Origin: Lagopus muta
Taxonomy: Eukaryota; Chordata; Aves; Galliformes; Phasianidae
NCBI RefSeq assembly: GCF_023343835.1
Contig: NC_064472.1
Location: 9,353,469-9,417,468 of the forward strand
Reading direction: 5' to 3'
DNA: 64,000 nucleotides
Part shown: positions 36,701-49,134 of the stretch, piece after piece
How positions within the stretch are numbered: the first letter of the stretch is position 1
Layout of the letters: every line of letters starts with the position of its first letter
Notes under the pieces: model-generated
Told to the model about the DNA's origin: nothing
The model's input: only the letters and a program-made list of their open reading frames with translations
Database searches by the model: none
Made by a program: the position numbers and the translations under genes

Positions 36701-38139
36701 CCTGCTCTTGGTGAGAAAGAAGTGAGTGCTGCATGGAAGAGTGGGGCAATTTGTGTTTTCATAGCCCTCCAAAATGAGTGACCCTCTCACTTGGTCCTCA
36801 GCCCTGTCACCAAGCATTGGTTCAGCTCCTCTCCCATCAAGCACCATGGCAAGGCTTGATTCAGAATCCCTGCAGTTTCCCTCCCTGCAGTGTAAATAAA
36901 AGGTAGTGGGAATTGCTGGTACTAGTCCAGCTGTTGTGGAAAACGGAGAGGTAACAAGTCGTAAATCCCACAGGCAATGGACCAGGCATGTGAGAGCCGA
37001 GCCAGGCAGTCAGAAAGGTTTGGGTTGGGCTGTGAGCAAGGACACACAGAAGCACCGTCCCAGTGCAGCCTGCATAGCTTGAATTCAGAGAGACTTAGGG
37101 AAACTGCTGGGAAAAGAGACAGCTGAGTGTTGTCAGAAAGGAAGCGACTCCTTCTCCATTTCATGGCTCTGTGCTGAGGGATGTGGGATGTTGAGTTTGA
37201 AAGCAGGCAGAGCCGTGCTGCTGACACCTAGCATCTGCCAAGCAGCCCTGTGCTGCCCCTGGCATGAATTTAGCCCCAAAAGGCTTGGCCAGGGAGAATG
37301 TATCCAACTGCATATAGCAGACAGGATCTGGCAAATGCAGCAAGCTTGGCAGGAGGGGGGAGGGAAGAAATTAAAGGCTGCCGAAGGGAAATGAAGCAAA
37401 AAACCAAGAAGGCTATGGAGGGTTAGTAGAAGATGTTAGAGCATCAAGTAAGCTGGGAACTGGATGTGCTTCAGCTCTGCTCACAGCTCAGCATCAAACA
37501 GGGAAGCAGCAACCCAACAGTAGAAAAAGCAAATGGAAAAAGCCAAAAGACAGGATTGAAGTCCATGGAATGAAGAGATGTCAAGCTTTGCATTGGGCAT
37601 GGGCTGGTGGAATGGTAGCTTCGTGTACCATGAGTGCCTTTAGACAGACAGAGCCAGTACCAGCCTCTGAATGGTGCCTGAACTCTTCCCAGAAATTGCA
37701 TGGAGAGAAAACAGCTGTTGGATAGAGAGGAAATGTTTGGGGCTGCTCAGAGAGCCCTGCTCCACAGTGCACAGGTCTCTTCCGCCCAGATACAATTAAG
37801 CAATAGGAAGAAGTTATGAGTTCAAATTCTAAACATGACTAGTCATTAGGACTAATACAAGCAGAGCAGTGAAGCCATCAAAAACCAACAGCAGCTGGAT
37901 CAATAATGAGACAGTGCTTTAAGGCACAAGCAGTGACTTGAGAGTCATTTTGGCAGCCAGGAGCAACATCAAGGGTACTCTGCACCAATCACGTGATGAA
38001 GATCAACTTCCTTGCAGACATGTACAGAGGTGAAATTAACTCAGATACACCAAAGATCTGGGAAGATGGGACTGGCCATATGGCTTGGCCTCCGAATTGG
38101 TTTCCAAAGGAGGCAAAGGGGAGGAGTGTGGGGTAAACA

Positions 38140-38390
38140 CTGTGTGGAGCTGGGACTCTGCTTGAGATGCTCCATCCAGCCGGCGAGCATCCAAGCCCCT
38201 CGGTTCAGCGGGTGGCTGCAGACGGTGTCCAATAGGCCAGGAGCAGTGGGGGGATGGAGAACCCCTTTGGGGCTGGGGATCTGGCACGATGGCTACAGTG
38301 AGGGAGCAGCAGGGAAGAGCTACAGAGCCAGGTGCCAAGAGACCTCCTGGGAGCATCTTCCTGCCAAAGCCCCCCAGGACCTTGCAGTGG
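38140..38390 (+). repeat. Unidentified repeat, copy 1 of an inverted pair
   Basis: The segment is clearly related, at roughly 80% by eye, to the reverse complement of 39250-39500. Shared blocks include CAGCGGGTGGCTGCAG, CCTTTGGGGCTGGGGATC and CAGTGAGGGAGCAGCAGGGA. No coding meaning is apparent. The two copies are about 0.9 kb apart. Confidence 0.75.
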
Positions 38391-39249
38391 TAGCACCCGT
38401 CTTAGCTCTAGGAGAATCGTCCAGCTGCTTTGCACTTGGAACAGCCGGAGTGCTGCTGAGACTGAAAGGCCATAGCTAGGGAGCTTTATTTTGATAAACA
38501 CGAAGGACAGAAGAAATGGGTATGTTTGTCCTGTCTGATCTCAGGCCAGGAACTATCACTGACTGAGCTCAGAGATGTGATCAATCAGGCCAGCCACTCT
38601 TGTGTAAGCATAATACAGACAGTCCTCCAGTCTACCAGAATGCTCAATTTCAACAGTTTCAGCAGCCAAAAAAAAAAATAACCTGTGCTTACAAAACTCA
38701 AGGCTGGCACTACTGCCAAGGAATCACACTCTGAGCTTTGGAAGTGATGTACGTCCATGCACAGGCACATCAGCAGACTGCTGCTGACACAGTCCATTCT
38801 GGTGTCAGCCTTTCAGAAGGAAAAAGGATAAGGTATTGAGAAAAGGATGAAGAAGGACCCATAAAAAGATTTTTAAAGAGACAATACGATGTAACCAAGA
38901 CAGAATCTCCCTTTATGGCACTGGGAAGATATAATAGGTGTCTATAGTGCAGCAGATTGGTATGCAGCCTTTACAGGCACCCAAATACTTTGTGTTCCAC
39001 CGAATTTCTCCTACAGCGGCACTTGTCAGACACAAATTCTGGCTCAAAGCTGCAGAGCTTGAAAAGAAACGAAAGACCTGCAAGTAATTCTCCATCACTG
39101 TGGTTGGCCATGGCCAACAGTTTATTCCACACAATGATTGCAGTGTTGACCTCTCCCATGTTTACAGCACCCAGTTTCCACAAATAATACCCTAGAAAAC
39201 AAGAAACACCCTCAGAGCTCCTCTAACCCAACAAGTTGGTCAGTCTTGT

Positions 39250-39500
39250 CTCCATCCACGTGACGTGTCTCCAAAGCTTTGGCAGGCGGATGCTGCCGGG
39301 AGGTCTCTCGGTGCCTGGCCCTGTAACTCTTCCCTGCTGCTCCCTCACTGTAAACAGCCGTGCTGCCTGATCCCCAGCCCCAAAGGGAATTTCCAGCCCC
39401 ACACTGCTTCCAGACCATTGAACACTGCCTGCAGCCACCCGCTGAGCCGAAGGACTCACTGGCCGGCTGGGGTGCATCAAGCAGAGCCCCAGCTCCAAAT
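39250..39500 (-). repeat. Unidentified repeat, copy 2 of an inverted pair
   Basis: Inverted counterpart of 38140-38390, sharing the same ordered blocks (for example TCCCTGCTGCTCCCTCACTG and GATCCCCAGCCCCAAAGG on the + strand). The family is unknown to me; it could be a solo LTR or another interspersed element. Confidence 0.75.
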
Positions 39501-42500
39501 CTTGTTTTTCCCTGTGCTCTGGCAGTTATCTCTTTCCATCTCCCTCTCATTAGAGAATGGTTCATTGTAGCCTTTCTCCTTTGCAGAGAGCAATGGAGAC
39601 CTTAAGATGATTCTAGCACAACCAGGGTCATTGTGGAACACAGACACTGCTAGAGTTGGCATCCCCATGCACTCAGAGCAGATCTGCCTCCGGAGTCTAT
39701 GCTGCAGAGTGGTTCTGCACATACCCAGGGAGCCTTGCAGTCCAGCTCTGGAGGTCCAGCTCCTGCTTGTAGTATACTGTGGTCCAAAGGTTCCATTCCT
39801 GCCTCTTCCAGAGGGTTCTATCCCAAACTCTTGGCAGCAGAGCAGACTCTGATTGTTGCAGATGTCTGGAGGACATCTGGGGCAGCTCTGGGGCAGCCCA
39901 GATTAGATTCAGACCAGATCGTGCCCCACATATCCCAACAGTAATTGACTGCGTTTGCAATTAGGAGGGGGATTTTGCACCCCCAGGAAGACCACAAGGG
40001 CCATGGCCCTAATTCCCATCTGCGCAGGGCTCTGCTCCAGTCCCAAAGGTCTCTCTGAGAGTTGCCAGCATTGCAAAACAACAGTCTCATTGTACCATTT
40101 TAGTGTTGAAATTTCCAACGATGCTCCTGCTCTCTTTGTCTTTGCTGTGTGCTCCTTTTCCTGGGAGCCACAGGAAACCAGGACCACCAAACTGTCATGT
40201 AAGCAGCCTCAACCTGGGAGAAACTCAACCTTCCAATCATCAGATTTGACTTAGTTGCCTGGATAGCTCTTTTGGAACCAGATGAAGTTCACAGTTCCTC
40301 TTCTGTCACGGAGAATTAAAAGAGTAAGTACAATTTCTGCTGCCGAGCCTGAGCTCTGCATCCAGCCAGGATCACACACAGCCACTTTGGCTATAGCGCT
40401 GCAAAGATAAGGAGAACTCTAAACATCCAAACAGCCCTTGGAGGTCAAGTTGCTCTCCATTCCCACTTGATGTTATCTGCCTTGCAAACTCCTTAGTCAA
40501 ATAGAGATTTCGGGAAAAAACACTGTCTTATTGAAAAATACTTTATTATGTTCTCCAGCATGGGGATGTGCTATTTACTAAGTGGTCCACCAGACACGTG
40601 CACCGTCCTTCTTGTTCATCCCTGTACCCTTGTCAAATATTATAACATTTTTTACTAAATCTTTTGGAAATCCCCGCTGTCCTGAGACTTGGCTGCTTCT
40701 TGGGCTCAGCACACTTTGCTGGAAGAGGCACTTTATATACACTAAGTTAATGACATGGGACATCAGAAGATCTTTCCTTGGGGTGAGTGACACTCATCGG
40801 AGATTGCAGACCCAAATCTCCCTTCAAGGACTTCCCCAGAGCTATGTGCAGTGTCCATTCACCCCCCACTGCCACAGGCTTCCCTGTGTGCTCAGGAGGA
40901 GCAGTGACCCCTGGTTGCCCTGCAGCAAAGGTTTACAGACTGAATTAATCTGTGTGGTTGTCACTCTTCCTAAACCCATTGGGAGCTCCCAGGTTCAATG
41001 GGAGATGCATCCCCAAGCACGGTGATAAGGGCAAGTCCCAGGCATGAACCATTCCTTGTGCAAGAGAGGTCCCAGTGAGCTGGCCCCAGGCTGCCTGGGA
41101 AGAGCAGGGTGCAGAAAGCTGTAGGTGGGGATATGCAGCTGGAGCTACACCAAGTTCCTGGCACACAGAGTGGATCAGTTGCATCCCTCGTGGGTCTCCA
41201 TGCAAACACCCGATGCGTCCTCATCCTCACAGCCATCTTGCTGTTATCTGTGGTTTGCAAAGGGCTACATCTGGGAAGACCAGTGGTTTCTCCAGCCTTG
41301 AACTCAGTGTTAGAAGAGGCCTGGTGGAACAAGAACCAAGAGAAAATATGGCACCCACACCTTCCTTCGTCCTCACCGCATAGCTCTCCTGCCTGGCCCT
41401 GGTTGCTGGAATATGCACACCACAAGCTTCCACTCAAACCCACTCCCTTCTTCTGCTCAGAGGATGTCCACATAAAAAGCTGTCCTTCCAGTCTCTCAGT
41501 ACTGAACTCACTATAATGCAACTTCTGGGAAGCATTGGATTTCAAATGTGTTTGTCCCACTTCCCAGGCTTCCCAGCTGCCCAGCTGCTGTGTTCCATTT
41601 AAGCTAATCACAAAGATTAAGGCAAAGACCCAGCCTGGAAGGTTTGCAAACAGCTCCAGACTACTTCTGCAAACAGCTTTTACAGACAGCAGTCCTGCAC
41701 AACAGCACAAGGACTAACAAATCTATGGCATCCATGCAGGGAATTCCCGGGAAAGCTCAGTTCTAGCACATCCCAGCCATTTCCAGTCACTGGCTTAGTG
41801 ACACTGCAAAACTCAGGACCACTGGACACAGGACCCTCGAGGGGGAAGTTCGTAGGGGCAGCAAGGGTGACAAAAGGTCCATGATGCATCCCAGCACAGA
41901 GGCTGGATCCCATTGTCCCTTGTCCCCACAGAAGGCTTGCAGAGTCAGGCTGCGTGGCCAGCCCAAGGAGAAGCAAGCTCAAAATCATTCCCACTAGACC
42001 CTCATGTCCTCAGCTGCAAGCAATAGTTGTTGACCAGAACTGTGCACAAGCAGACTGACTCCAGATTTCACAGTCTTCAATCTCGCACAGCCAGGAGACT
42101 CCAGGCCAACATGACAGATAAGCCACAACACATCCGTAAAGCCGTGCGCTGAGGTTTCCACAGCCACCCACTAAGCAAGCCCTGTCAAAGTAAACAGGTC
42201 ATCCTCCCTCTTGAGGGATCTCTTTGAACCCCCAGCCCATCTGCAGCCCCATGTTTGTTCCCATATTAAGGAAGCAGCTTGCAGCTGGTTGCAATAGGAC
42301 AGAAGGGGGCCCTGGTTGACTGCAGCGTGTGATGGACAGTTGACAAACGTGACCCTTCCCAGAAATTCAGCATCAAGTCCCCACTTAATGGGTGGCTGTG
42401 AGGAGGAGCTGAGAGAGAAGACAGATGCTCCTCTATGAGGGGATTGTGGCTGAAATGTGATCTTCTCCCCAAGCATGGTGGGAAGGCTTCTGATAGTATG

Positions 42501-44464
42501 GCTGCTACTGGGGCAAGGAAGACATTTTCCAGGATGGTTTGCCTGCAAGAGGATGGCAGGAGGCTGCAACTGCCCTGATGCTCATGAGACTTGGGAACAC
42601 AGGGTGGCTCCTGCCAGATGTGTCAACACTGGGGAATGAGCAGAGAACACAGCCCATGTATTGTGCAGCAAAAAGACCTGACCAAACTTGCTTCAGCTCC
42701 AGGCACACTGCACGCAACGATCTGTCCTCTCCTTCCCTTCCCTGCCACAAGCCCCCTCACCCACCCCACTATCAGCATAGCACAAGCAGGGGGATTTACC
42801 AGCAGGCTTATACGGCTGCAGACATTTGGCATTACTGCAGCTGTGCCAGCACCTTCCCTGCCAGCACATGGTTTTGAAGGCTGAGTGCAGCGCTCATACT
42901 GCAGCAAAGCACAAAGCTCAGCTAAGCACAGCTGGCTTTTGGCAGGACATAGAGTGAGCAAGGTCAGCAACAGCCCTGAAAGCAGCGGTTTGAAAGGCCT
43001 GGGTGCAAGCCTGCTGGCTGTCCAATCTGAGCACCTTGGCTACAGTAAATCCCATCCATCCCTTTCCCAGCACAGTGTGGCCTCCCAACCACGACAACCT
43101 CAGGCTTGCGTTGATAATGCAAACAGGACATGCTGACCCCAAAACCCAAAGTCAGTTAAACCAGGGACACTGATGAGACCTGCAGAGGAGAGATGTTGAG
43201 ACAAATTCTTTAATTACTTTCAATGAGGAGCACAAGTGAGGAGAAATATAGGAAAAGTACTTTCAATTTTCTTCTGCTGGTGCTTGGGAAAATAAACAAA
43301 TTATTGAAATGCAGGTGTCATTAAAGCAGGGACTTTTCAGCCAGAAGAATTGCCAGAGGATCACTGGGAACCCTATACAGATCAGGAGAGCCAAGGGACC
43401 TGTAGCACCCACAATGTCCTCATATTCAAACATGACGAGAGGATGAATGTTCCTGCTTAGGAGGGCAAAAGCATCCTAGAAAATCTCAGAAACATGATGA
43501 GACAGAGAAACTTTTGGGGTGAATAACTGCCCACGGATGAGGTGCAAGAGAAGATAAAAGGAGCAAAGGGAGAGCATACACTTGATTTCTCAACTTTGTG
43601 ATGTAGTGGCAGTGGTTGTTGAGCAGAGGGAAACTGCAGTGACCATACAGATTGTTCCTTTCCTTTCTGGTTTTCCAGAGATGCAGCTGCCAGTCTCTTG
43701 GCACCTCCACCACAAAACTAATGTCCTTGTTTTGTTTCAGAAAAATTCCCTCACACTGGCACCTCCTGATTTATTATCACAGAAGCCCTCGAGTGGCTAT
43801 GTCCTCCTGGAGTAAAACTCTGGCTGCAGTGACAACTGACAGAATGTCACTGTGTGCACTGAAAAATTGCATACACGCTCTTTCACGTGCTTCCAAGCCA
43901 GACCAGCCAGAGCTGAGCAAAATGCACGGGGGTGAGAAGGACCAGGAACTGCTCCTGAGGGCTGTGGAATGAGGCAGTATTGGCTGCAGATGAGGGGGTT
44001 TCTCCATAAGGTGGCTGAGGTGCTTGGTGGCCTTCCCATGCATGCTTTGTCAGCACATCCAGACTTGGCAGCAGCACCTTCCTCACAGCCTTTCCCATGG
44101 CTCATGTCTGTGCCAGCCCAAAGCATTTACAGATGTTTTTCCCAACAGCTCTGTTAATTTCCTGTTTCCTTTGGAACTGGCAGAAGAAAATGGGATTAGA
44201 CCAAATCTATGCTGAAATGCTGAGATTTATCTGAGTGTTTCTGACATCCTAGGCTGTGCGTCCCTCTTATCTTTACCAGTCCCAGAGCCCTGTGCTCTGG
44301 TAGGCCCTTGCTACAATTAGCTTTCCCCCTGACTCAGACCAAGTACTGGGGGCAGAGCAGGCACCCCAGCAGTCATTTTCTCCAGCTTTTCCTCATTCAT
44401 CTTTCAGGGTCCTTTGTGTTGAAACCATTTACAGCTACTGACTTCTCTTGTTTCTTATTCTTTG

Positions 44465-44634
44465 CCCAGGGAGGTGGTGGAGTCACTGTCTCTGGCAGTG
44501 TTCATGAGGTGTCTGGATGAGGAGCTACAAGATATGGTTTAGTAGCTTGTGGTAGTAATGGTAATGGGTGAACGGTTGGACTAAATGATCTTGTAGGTCC
44601 TTTCCAACTTTGTGATTCTGCGATTCTATGATTT
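44465..44634 (+). mobile_element. CR1 LINE 3'-end fragment
   Basis: Sense CR1 tail: GAGGTGGTGGAGTCACTGTC, TTGGACTAAATGATCTTGTA, GGTCCTTTCCAACTTTGTGA and terminal TTCTGCGATTCTATGATT. It is immediately followed by an oppositely oriented copy. Confidence 0.92.
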
Positions 44635-44647
44635 CCACTCCTTTAAT

Positions 44648-45110
44648 AGATTCACAAACCCATTCAGGCTGGAGAGGACCTCAGGAGGTCTCTAGTCCAA
44701 CCTTCACAAAGCAGTGGCAGTGATGGCATCAAACCAGGCTGCTCAGCATTTTGCACACCTGGGTCTTGAAAACATCCAAGGTCAGAAATCCCACAACATC
44801 TCTGGACCCCTCTCCCAGTGGGAGACACGGGAAAACCCTCAAAGTTAACCTGTTCCTCCTGCTGTGCATCTCCATTAAAAGCCTGACTCCATCTTCTTAA
44901 TAATCTCCTCACAGCTGTTAGGGGATCCTCTTACGTCCTCCAGAACTATCCCTTTTCAAAGCTGAACAAGCCCGACTCCTCCAGTCTCTCCTCACATGGC
45001 ATTAATTCCAGCCCCAATGTCTCAGCGGTCCCTGCAGAACTCTCTCCTGATTACTCAGGAGAGTACCAAGGAGCTTAAATCTGGATGCAGTGTCCAGCTC
45101 TGGTGTAATG
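44648..45110 (-). mobile_element. CR1 LINE 3' fragment
   Basis: Reverse-complement CR1 with GGCTGGAGAGGACCTCAGGA and TCTCTAGTCCAACCTTCACA, continuing into GCTGAACAAGCCCGACTCCT and TCTCCTCACATGGCATTAAT blocks. Tail to tail with the preceding + strand copy. Confidence 0.85.
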
Positions 45111-45982
45111 ACTGTTGGAAAGGGGATAATAATCAGCGTCTCCCCCACCCCATCTAGAACACAAAAGGAAAGAGCTGAGCCCCTCTGCCTTTTCACAACC
45201 CAAATGTATTCCCAAAGCTATTGCTTAGACTGGCTTGAAATGAGGATTCACCATCTCCTCTGTTTCCTAAGAATCTCTGGGTGATAACCAGATCAGTACC
45301 AACTCCTTGTTTCTGCACTGACCCAAAACTCCAATGTGTGCAGCAGAATTTTTGCAGATGTGGAAAAGAAACGATTACCAAGCTCTTTTGATGTTTGCAG
45401 GAATGGAGAAGGTGCAGAATGCATTTTCTTCAGATTCACTCACAGAGCCTACAGCCAGAGGGAGCCATCAGATCAGCTTCTAATACCTCCTGCAGAACTG
45501 CAGGCTGGAGTCCTGTTGAGGGCTGTGCAGCTGTCTCTTCTGCATAATTTTATAACTCTTTCTATGCCTCTTGGAGCCAATAGACTTCATCTCTTTGTGT
45601 GCCTGACGTGCATGAAGAAAGCTTTGCTCCCAAGGGGATGCAGATGCCTGAGCAGGGAACCTGGCAGAGCTTTGTCTGAGAACAGCCAAGAAATTCCAGG
45701 TGTATAGCAAATAACTATCACTGTTGCTAAAAAACATCAGCCTGTTCTTTAAGGACTAGGCTGCTTCTTTTGAAGTATTTGTCCTCAGTGTACATCATTC
45801 CCACCTGTGAATGATAAACTGGATTTTAGCATTTTACAGCCTCAGTTGCATTTTCCTGAACAGTGGACACAGATACTGCCTTCCTTGTAGTATCTTTGCT
45901 CAACAGAAAACAGCCAACAGCTCAACAGCATTTGCACTTTTTCCTGGAAAGAGACTTATGTCAGAAGCATGGTTATATATAG

Positions 45983-46300
45983 AATTCATAGAATTGCTCA
46001 GGTTGGAGAAGATCTTGACCTAATCATGCAATCCAAATAACCAACCACTAAACCCATCCAAGTGGTTTTTCAACACATCCAGGGATGGTGACTCAACCAC
46101 CTCCCTGGGGAGCCCATTCCAGTGCTTAACAACCCTTTCTGTAAAGAACTTTTTCCAGATATCCAACCCAAACCTCCCCTGGCACAACTTGAGTCCATTT
46201 CCCCTCATCCTGTCACCTGTCACCAGTGAGAAGACACCAACCCCACTCCCGCTGTGTGCACCTTTCAACATTCTGCCTCAGTATGCGAGAGGCTGTTTGG
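45983..46300 (-). mobile_element. CR1 LINE 3' fragment
   Basis: Reverse-complement CR1: AGAATTCATAGAATTGCTCA, GTTGGAGAAGATCTTGACC, CCTCCCTGGGGAGCCCATTC, then CCTGTCACCTGTCACCAGTG. It lies just downstream of the CNTFR poly(A) signal. Confidence 0.9.
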
Positions 46301-46467
46301 TGCACTTTCTGGTGCCTCCTGGTGGGTGGCACATCCTTTATGCCCCATCTCTGCTGAACATGAGCATCTAAGCCCAACTCCTTTGCAAGCTTTGCAGAAG
46401 GTGTCTGAAAAACCACGTCCAGCTACCTTCACCAGAACACCCGATTTGGAAAAGCAGCCATGTTGGG

Positions 46468-46473
46468 TTTATT
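46468..46473 (-). terminator. Polyadenylation signal for CNTFR
   Basis: Minus-strand AATAAA about 155 bases after the CNTFR stop codon. Mammalian CNTFR 3' UTRs are longer, so another site may also be used. Confidence 0.45.
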
Positions 46474-46625
46474 GACAAAGAACTGCAAGCAAACCCAAAT
46501 GCTTCCTACCCAACAGCCGTCGCCCACAGGCTGGTCAGCGTCTCCTTCCCAACCACGCTAGAGACCCTGAGCTCTTCACGCCCTTCCAGCACCCACCCTC
46601 ATGCCCCCCATTTGGGGCATACTCA

Positions 46626-47659
46626 CTAAATAAAGAGGACACCATAGGCAGCCAAGACCAGTCCAGCTGTCCAACACACTGCCACGGCGCCACTGCCCAC
46701 TCCGGCCCCCTTGTCGCAGATCTTGGTGGTGGGGGGCGGCATGAAAGAGGAAGTGCTGGTGCTCGTCGTCTCTGCAGGGAGGGAGAGTGGGTGGTGAGAG
46801 GAGCTGGGGCCCCCTAGGATGTTGCCCACAGGAGTAGGGCAGCATCCCATCCCCACACTGCCCAACCGTGCTACTCTAGGGCCAAGCTGGATGGAGAAGA
46901 TGATGAGAATGGAGACAGTGTGGTCTATGGGACTTTCTGTTCTCTAACAGTAGACCCAGAGCGTTCCAGAGTGCCTGGCAATGAGTGTCTCCCAGTGCTT
47001 CCCAGCCACCCCACAGCTGGTGCCAGTCAGGGGAACCGGCGCAGGGCACGCTCCCATCCTTCTGGGAAGCCAAGGGCTGATAACGTGCATTTGGACACGG
47101 TCCCAGCTCTTTCCTAGAAACAGAGGCTTGTTAACTTGGGGGCTTTTATTTCTAACTGGCATCGCTCCGAGCCATTGCGCGGGGTTGGAGCTGTGGAGGA
47201 GAGGAAGAGCTGGAGATGGTGGGGGGCAGCACTCCAGCAAATAATCATAAATCCAGAGCCCTGTCGTGGCACTTGGAGCACTCCAGTGAGGAAGATGCCA
47301 GAGCTAGGTGTGCTGAGTCAGCACCTCCTGGGCCATTCCAACCAGGCAACAGGGCCACAGGCTCGTGAAGGCACGTGGTAAAGGGCTGTGCCCTCCTCTG
47401 CCACACAACCCCAGTGCTGGGGGTCTCCATGCCCCGGACCCCTGAGTGTAGGGTGTTTGTGCTGGGTGAGGGTCTCACCTGTGATCTGAACCTCCGTGGT
47501 GAGGTGCTTGGGCTCCTCCGTCCAGGGGGTGGCATGCACAGCCACGCTCCAGTCGCTCCACGTGCCGATGTCGTTGTCTTTGGCGGCCACCTGGATGATG
47601 TACTCCTTGCCAGCATAGGCATCTGTGATGGTGTGTGACGTGCCATCCGACAGCTCGAC
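46626..47659 (-). CDS. CNTFR: Ciliary neurotrophic factor receptor alpha, last two coding exons only
   Basis: GPI-anchored alpha receptor for CNTF, acting with gp130 and LIFR on neurons and muscle. Two minus-strand exons: 47659-47479 encodes the end of the third domain with the cytokine-receptor motif WSDWS and the very conserved run AYAGKEYIIQVAAKDN; 46771-46626 encodes a Ser/Thr-rich stalk with PPPTTKICD and a hydrophobic GPI-signal end, then TAG. Acceptor and donor sites are canonical and in phase. The sequence is intact with no stops, so it looks functional. What is missing is the rest: the upstream exons (Ig domain, first fibronectin domain, start of D3) are not seen up to 64,000. They may lie beyond the window, with a large intron full of mobile elements and the Cys-rich gene family, or the gene may be broken here. 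Confidence 0.92.
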
Positions 47660-47799
47660 CTGCGGGCAGGTGGGGATCAGGCAGGGGGTGCTGGGGGTGG
47701 GAGGCAGCCAGAGGAGGAACTCCGGCAGCGAGAGGGAAGTCTTAAAGGCACAGGAGCTGGCTGTCCCCAAGCTGCAAAATGAGCCGGCGGGGAAGAAGA

Positions 47800-48463
47800 C
47801 CGGCATGGACGAACAGGGAGCTATTCTTGAGGTTCCAGGAGAAAAAGAGAATCTACCTCCTGTGGAAGAAAGACAGGTGACTCCAAAAGAGTACAGAGAA
47901 GTTGTTAAGATGTATAGAGAGAAAGTCAGAAAGGCAAAAGCCCAGACTGAACTCAACCTGGCCGCTGGGGTAAAAAGGAACAAGAAAGCCTTTTACAAAT
48001 ACATCAGTGGTAAGAGGAGTACTAAGGAGAATCTTCATTCTTTACTGCATGAGGCTGGGAATGTGACCAGTGATGACAAGGAAAAGGCAGAGGTTCTGGA
48101 TGCCTTCTTTACGTCTGTCTTTAAAGGTCACACCAGTTATCCTCAGGGTGCTCCACTCTCTGACCTGGTAGTCTCGGCTGGGGTGCAGACAGAACTCCCT
48201 GCAATTCGGGAGGACGCAGTCACAGACCTACTACTGCTGGACTGTCACAAGTCCATGGGGCCGGATGGGATTCACCCAGAGAGCTGAGGGAACTGGTGGA
48301 GGTGAAAGCCGAGCTGCTTGCCATGATCTATCAGCGCTCCTTGTTGACTGGTGAGGTCCCAGAAGGCTGGAGGCTTGCCAGTGTGATCCCATCTACAAGA
48401 AGGGTTGTAAGGAGGATCTGGGGAACTACAGGCCTGTTACCATGACCTGTGTGCCAGGGAAGG
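47800..48463 (+). mobile_element. CR1 LINE ORF2 fragment (reverse transcriptase region)
   Basis: The + strand frame shows the CR1 endonuclease-RT linker and RT start, including KAKAQTELNLA, AEVLDAFFTSVF and the diagnostic HKSMGPDGIHP. The frame then breaks but continues recognisably (GEVPEGW-like, NYRPV-like) until it is cut exactly by the LTR beginning at 48464. Pseudogenic. Confidence 0.93.
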
Positions 48464-48960
48464 TGTCATGGTTTTATGATTTTTGGTTATCAGTATTCCA
48501 CACGATAACATCATGTAATGCACTGGGGGTTTGACTGCTGATGCTCAAGTTCCAGGTGCCTGCCGGAGGAGAAGAACTACATTTCCCCAGGGGGCTTTGC
48601 AGTCAGCAAGGAGATATAACTCCTTGCAACGTCACCAGATGTTCTCTTCTTCACCTGCTCTTCTTCTCCTGTGCTTCTCCATCTGCTCTTCTCTGTCTGC
48701 TTTTCTTCATTGGCTCAACTGGACTGCACTTCTCACCTCAGCATTGTGGTGAGGCCTCTCCACCTTTCAGACACTCTCTCTCTCTCATTATATTTTGCCG
48801 ATACCATATTTAGTAAATTAGTTTGTTTCACCTCAGATCGTTGCCGCTGTTCTCAATTATTTTGGGGTCCCCTGTTTCCCTTTTCCAGAGGTGCAGATCC
48901 GCGGATCCCTCCGCCCTGCTGGTCGCGGAACTGGGCCGAACCAGCCTGTAAACCACTGAC
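48464..48960 (+). repeat. 5' LTR of the ERV-L-like element (3' limit uncertain)
   Basis: Begins TGTCATGGTTTTATGATTTT directly after CR1 sequence. The inside has the CT-rich stretch and ATATTTTG/TATTTAG typical of LTR core areas. The right end could not be fixed; a weak primer-binding-like TGGTGAAGGATGCGGGCA near 48967 would put it at roughly 48965. Confidence 0.6.
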
Positions 48961-49134
48961 ATTCTTGGTGAAGGATGCGGGCAACAGCTGCTTTTTAGCT
49001 TTTTAGAACGAATCTCTCTGCTCTCGGAGAGCTTCATTGGGAAAGTTTCTGTTTCACCGGTACTCTCTGAAAACATGACCTTGAAAAGTCCAGGCGGACT
49101 GCCAGTATTCTAGGATATTTGTAAATTCTGAGCC

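Larger units (their letters stand above)
32890..46460. other. Region between CCL21 and the CNTFR 3' end, no gene recognised
   Basis: About 13.5 kb without recognisable exons on either strand. It contains CR1 tails, a possible CR1 remnant near 33.6-33.8 kb and an inverted pair of an unidentified repeat (38.1/39.3 kb), listed separately. Open frames here are short and show no familiar domains. Confidence 0.5.

Noticed and set aside
41000-41710. 246-codon minus-strand frame (40970-41710)
   Set aside because: Contains a hydrophobic start but no recognisable domain and no promoter or splice support; a chance open frame is likely.
47625-48287. 220-codon plus-strand frame as a gene near CNTFR
   Set aside because: From about 47.8 kb it is CR1 ORF2; the first part is the antisense of the CNTFR exon.
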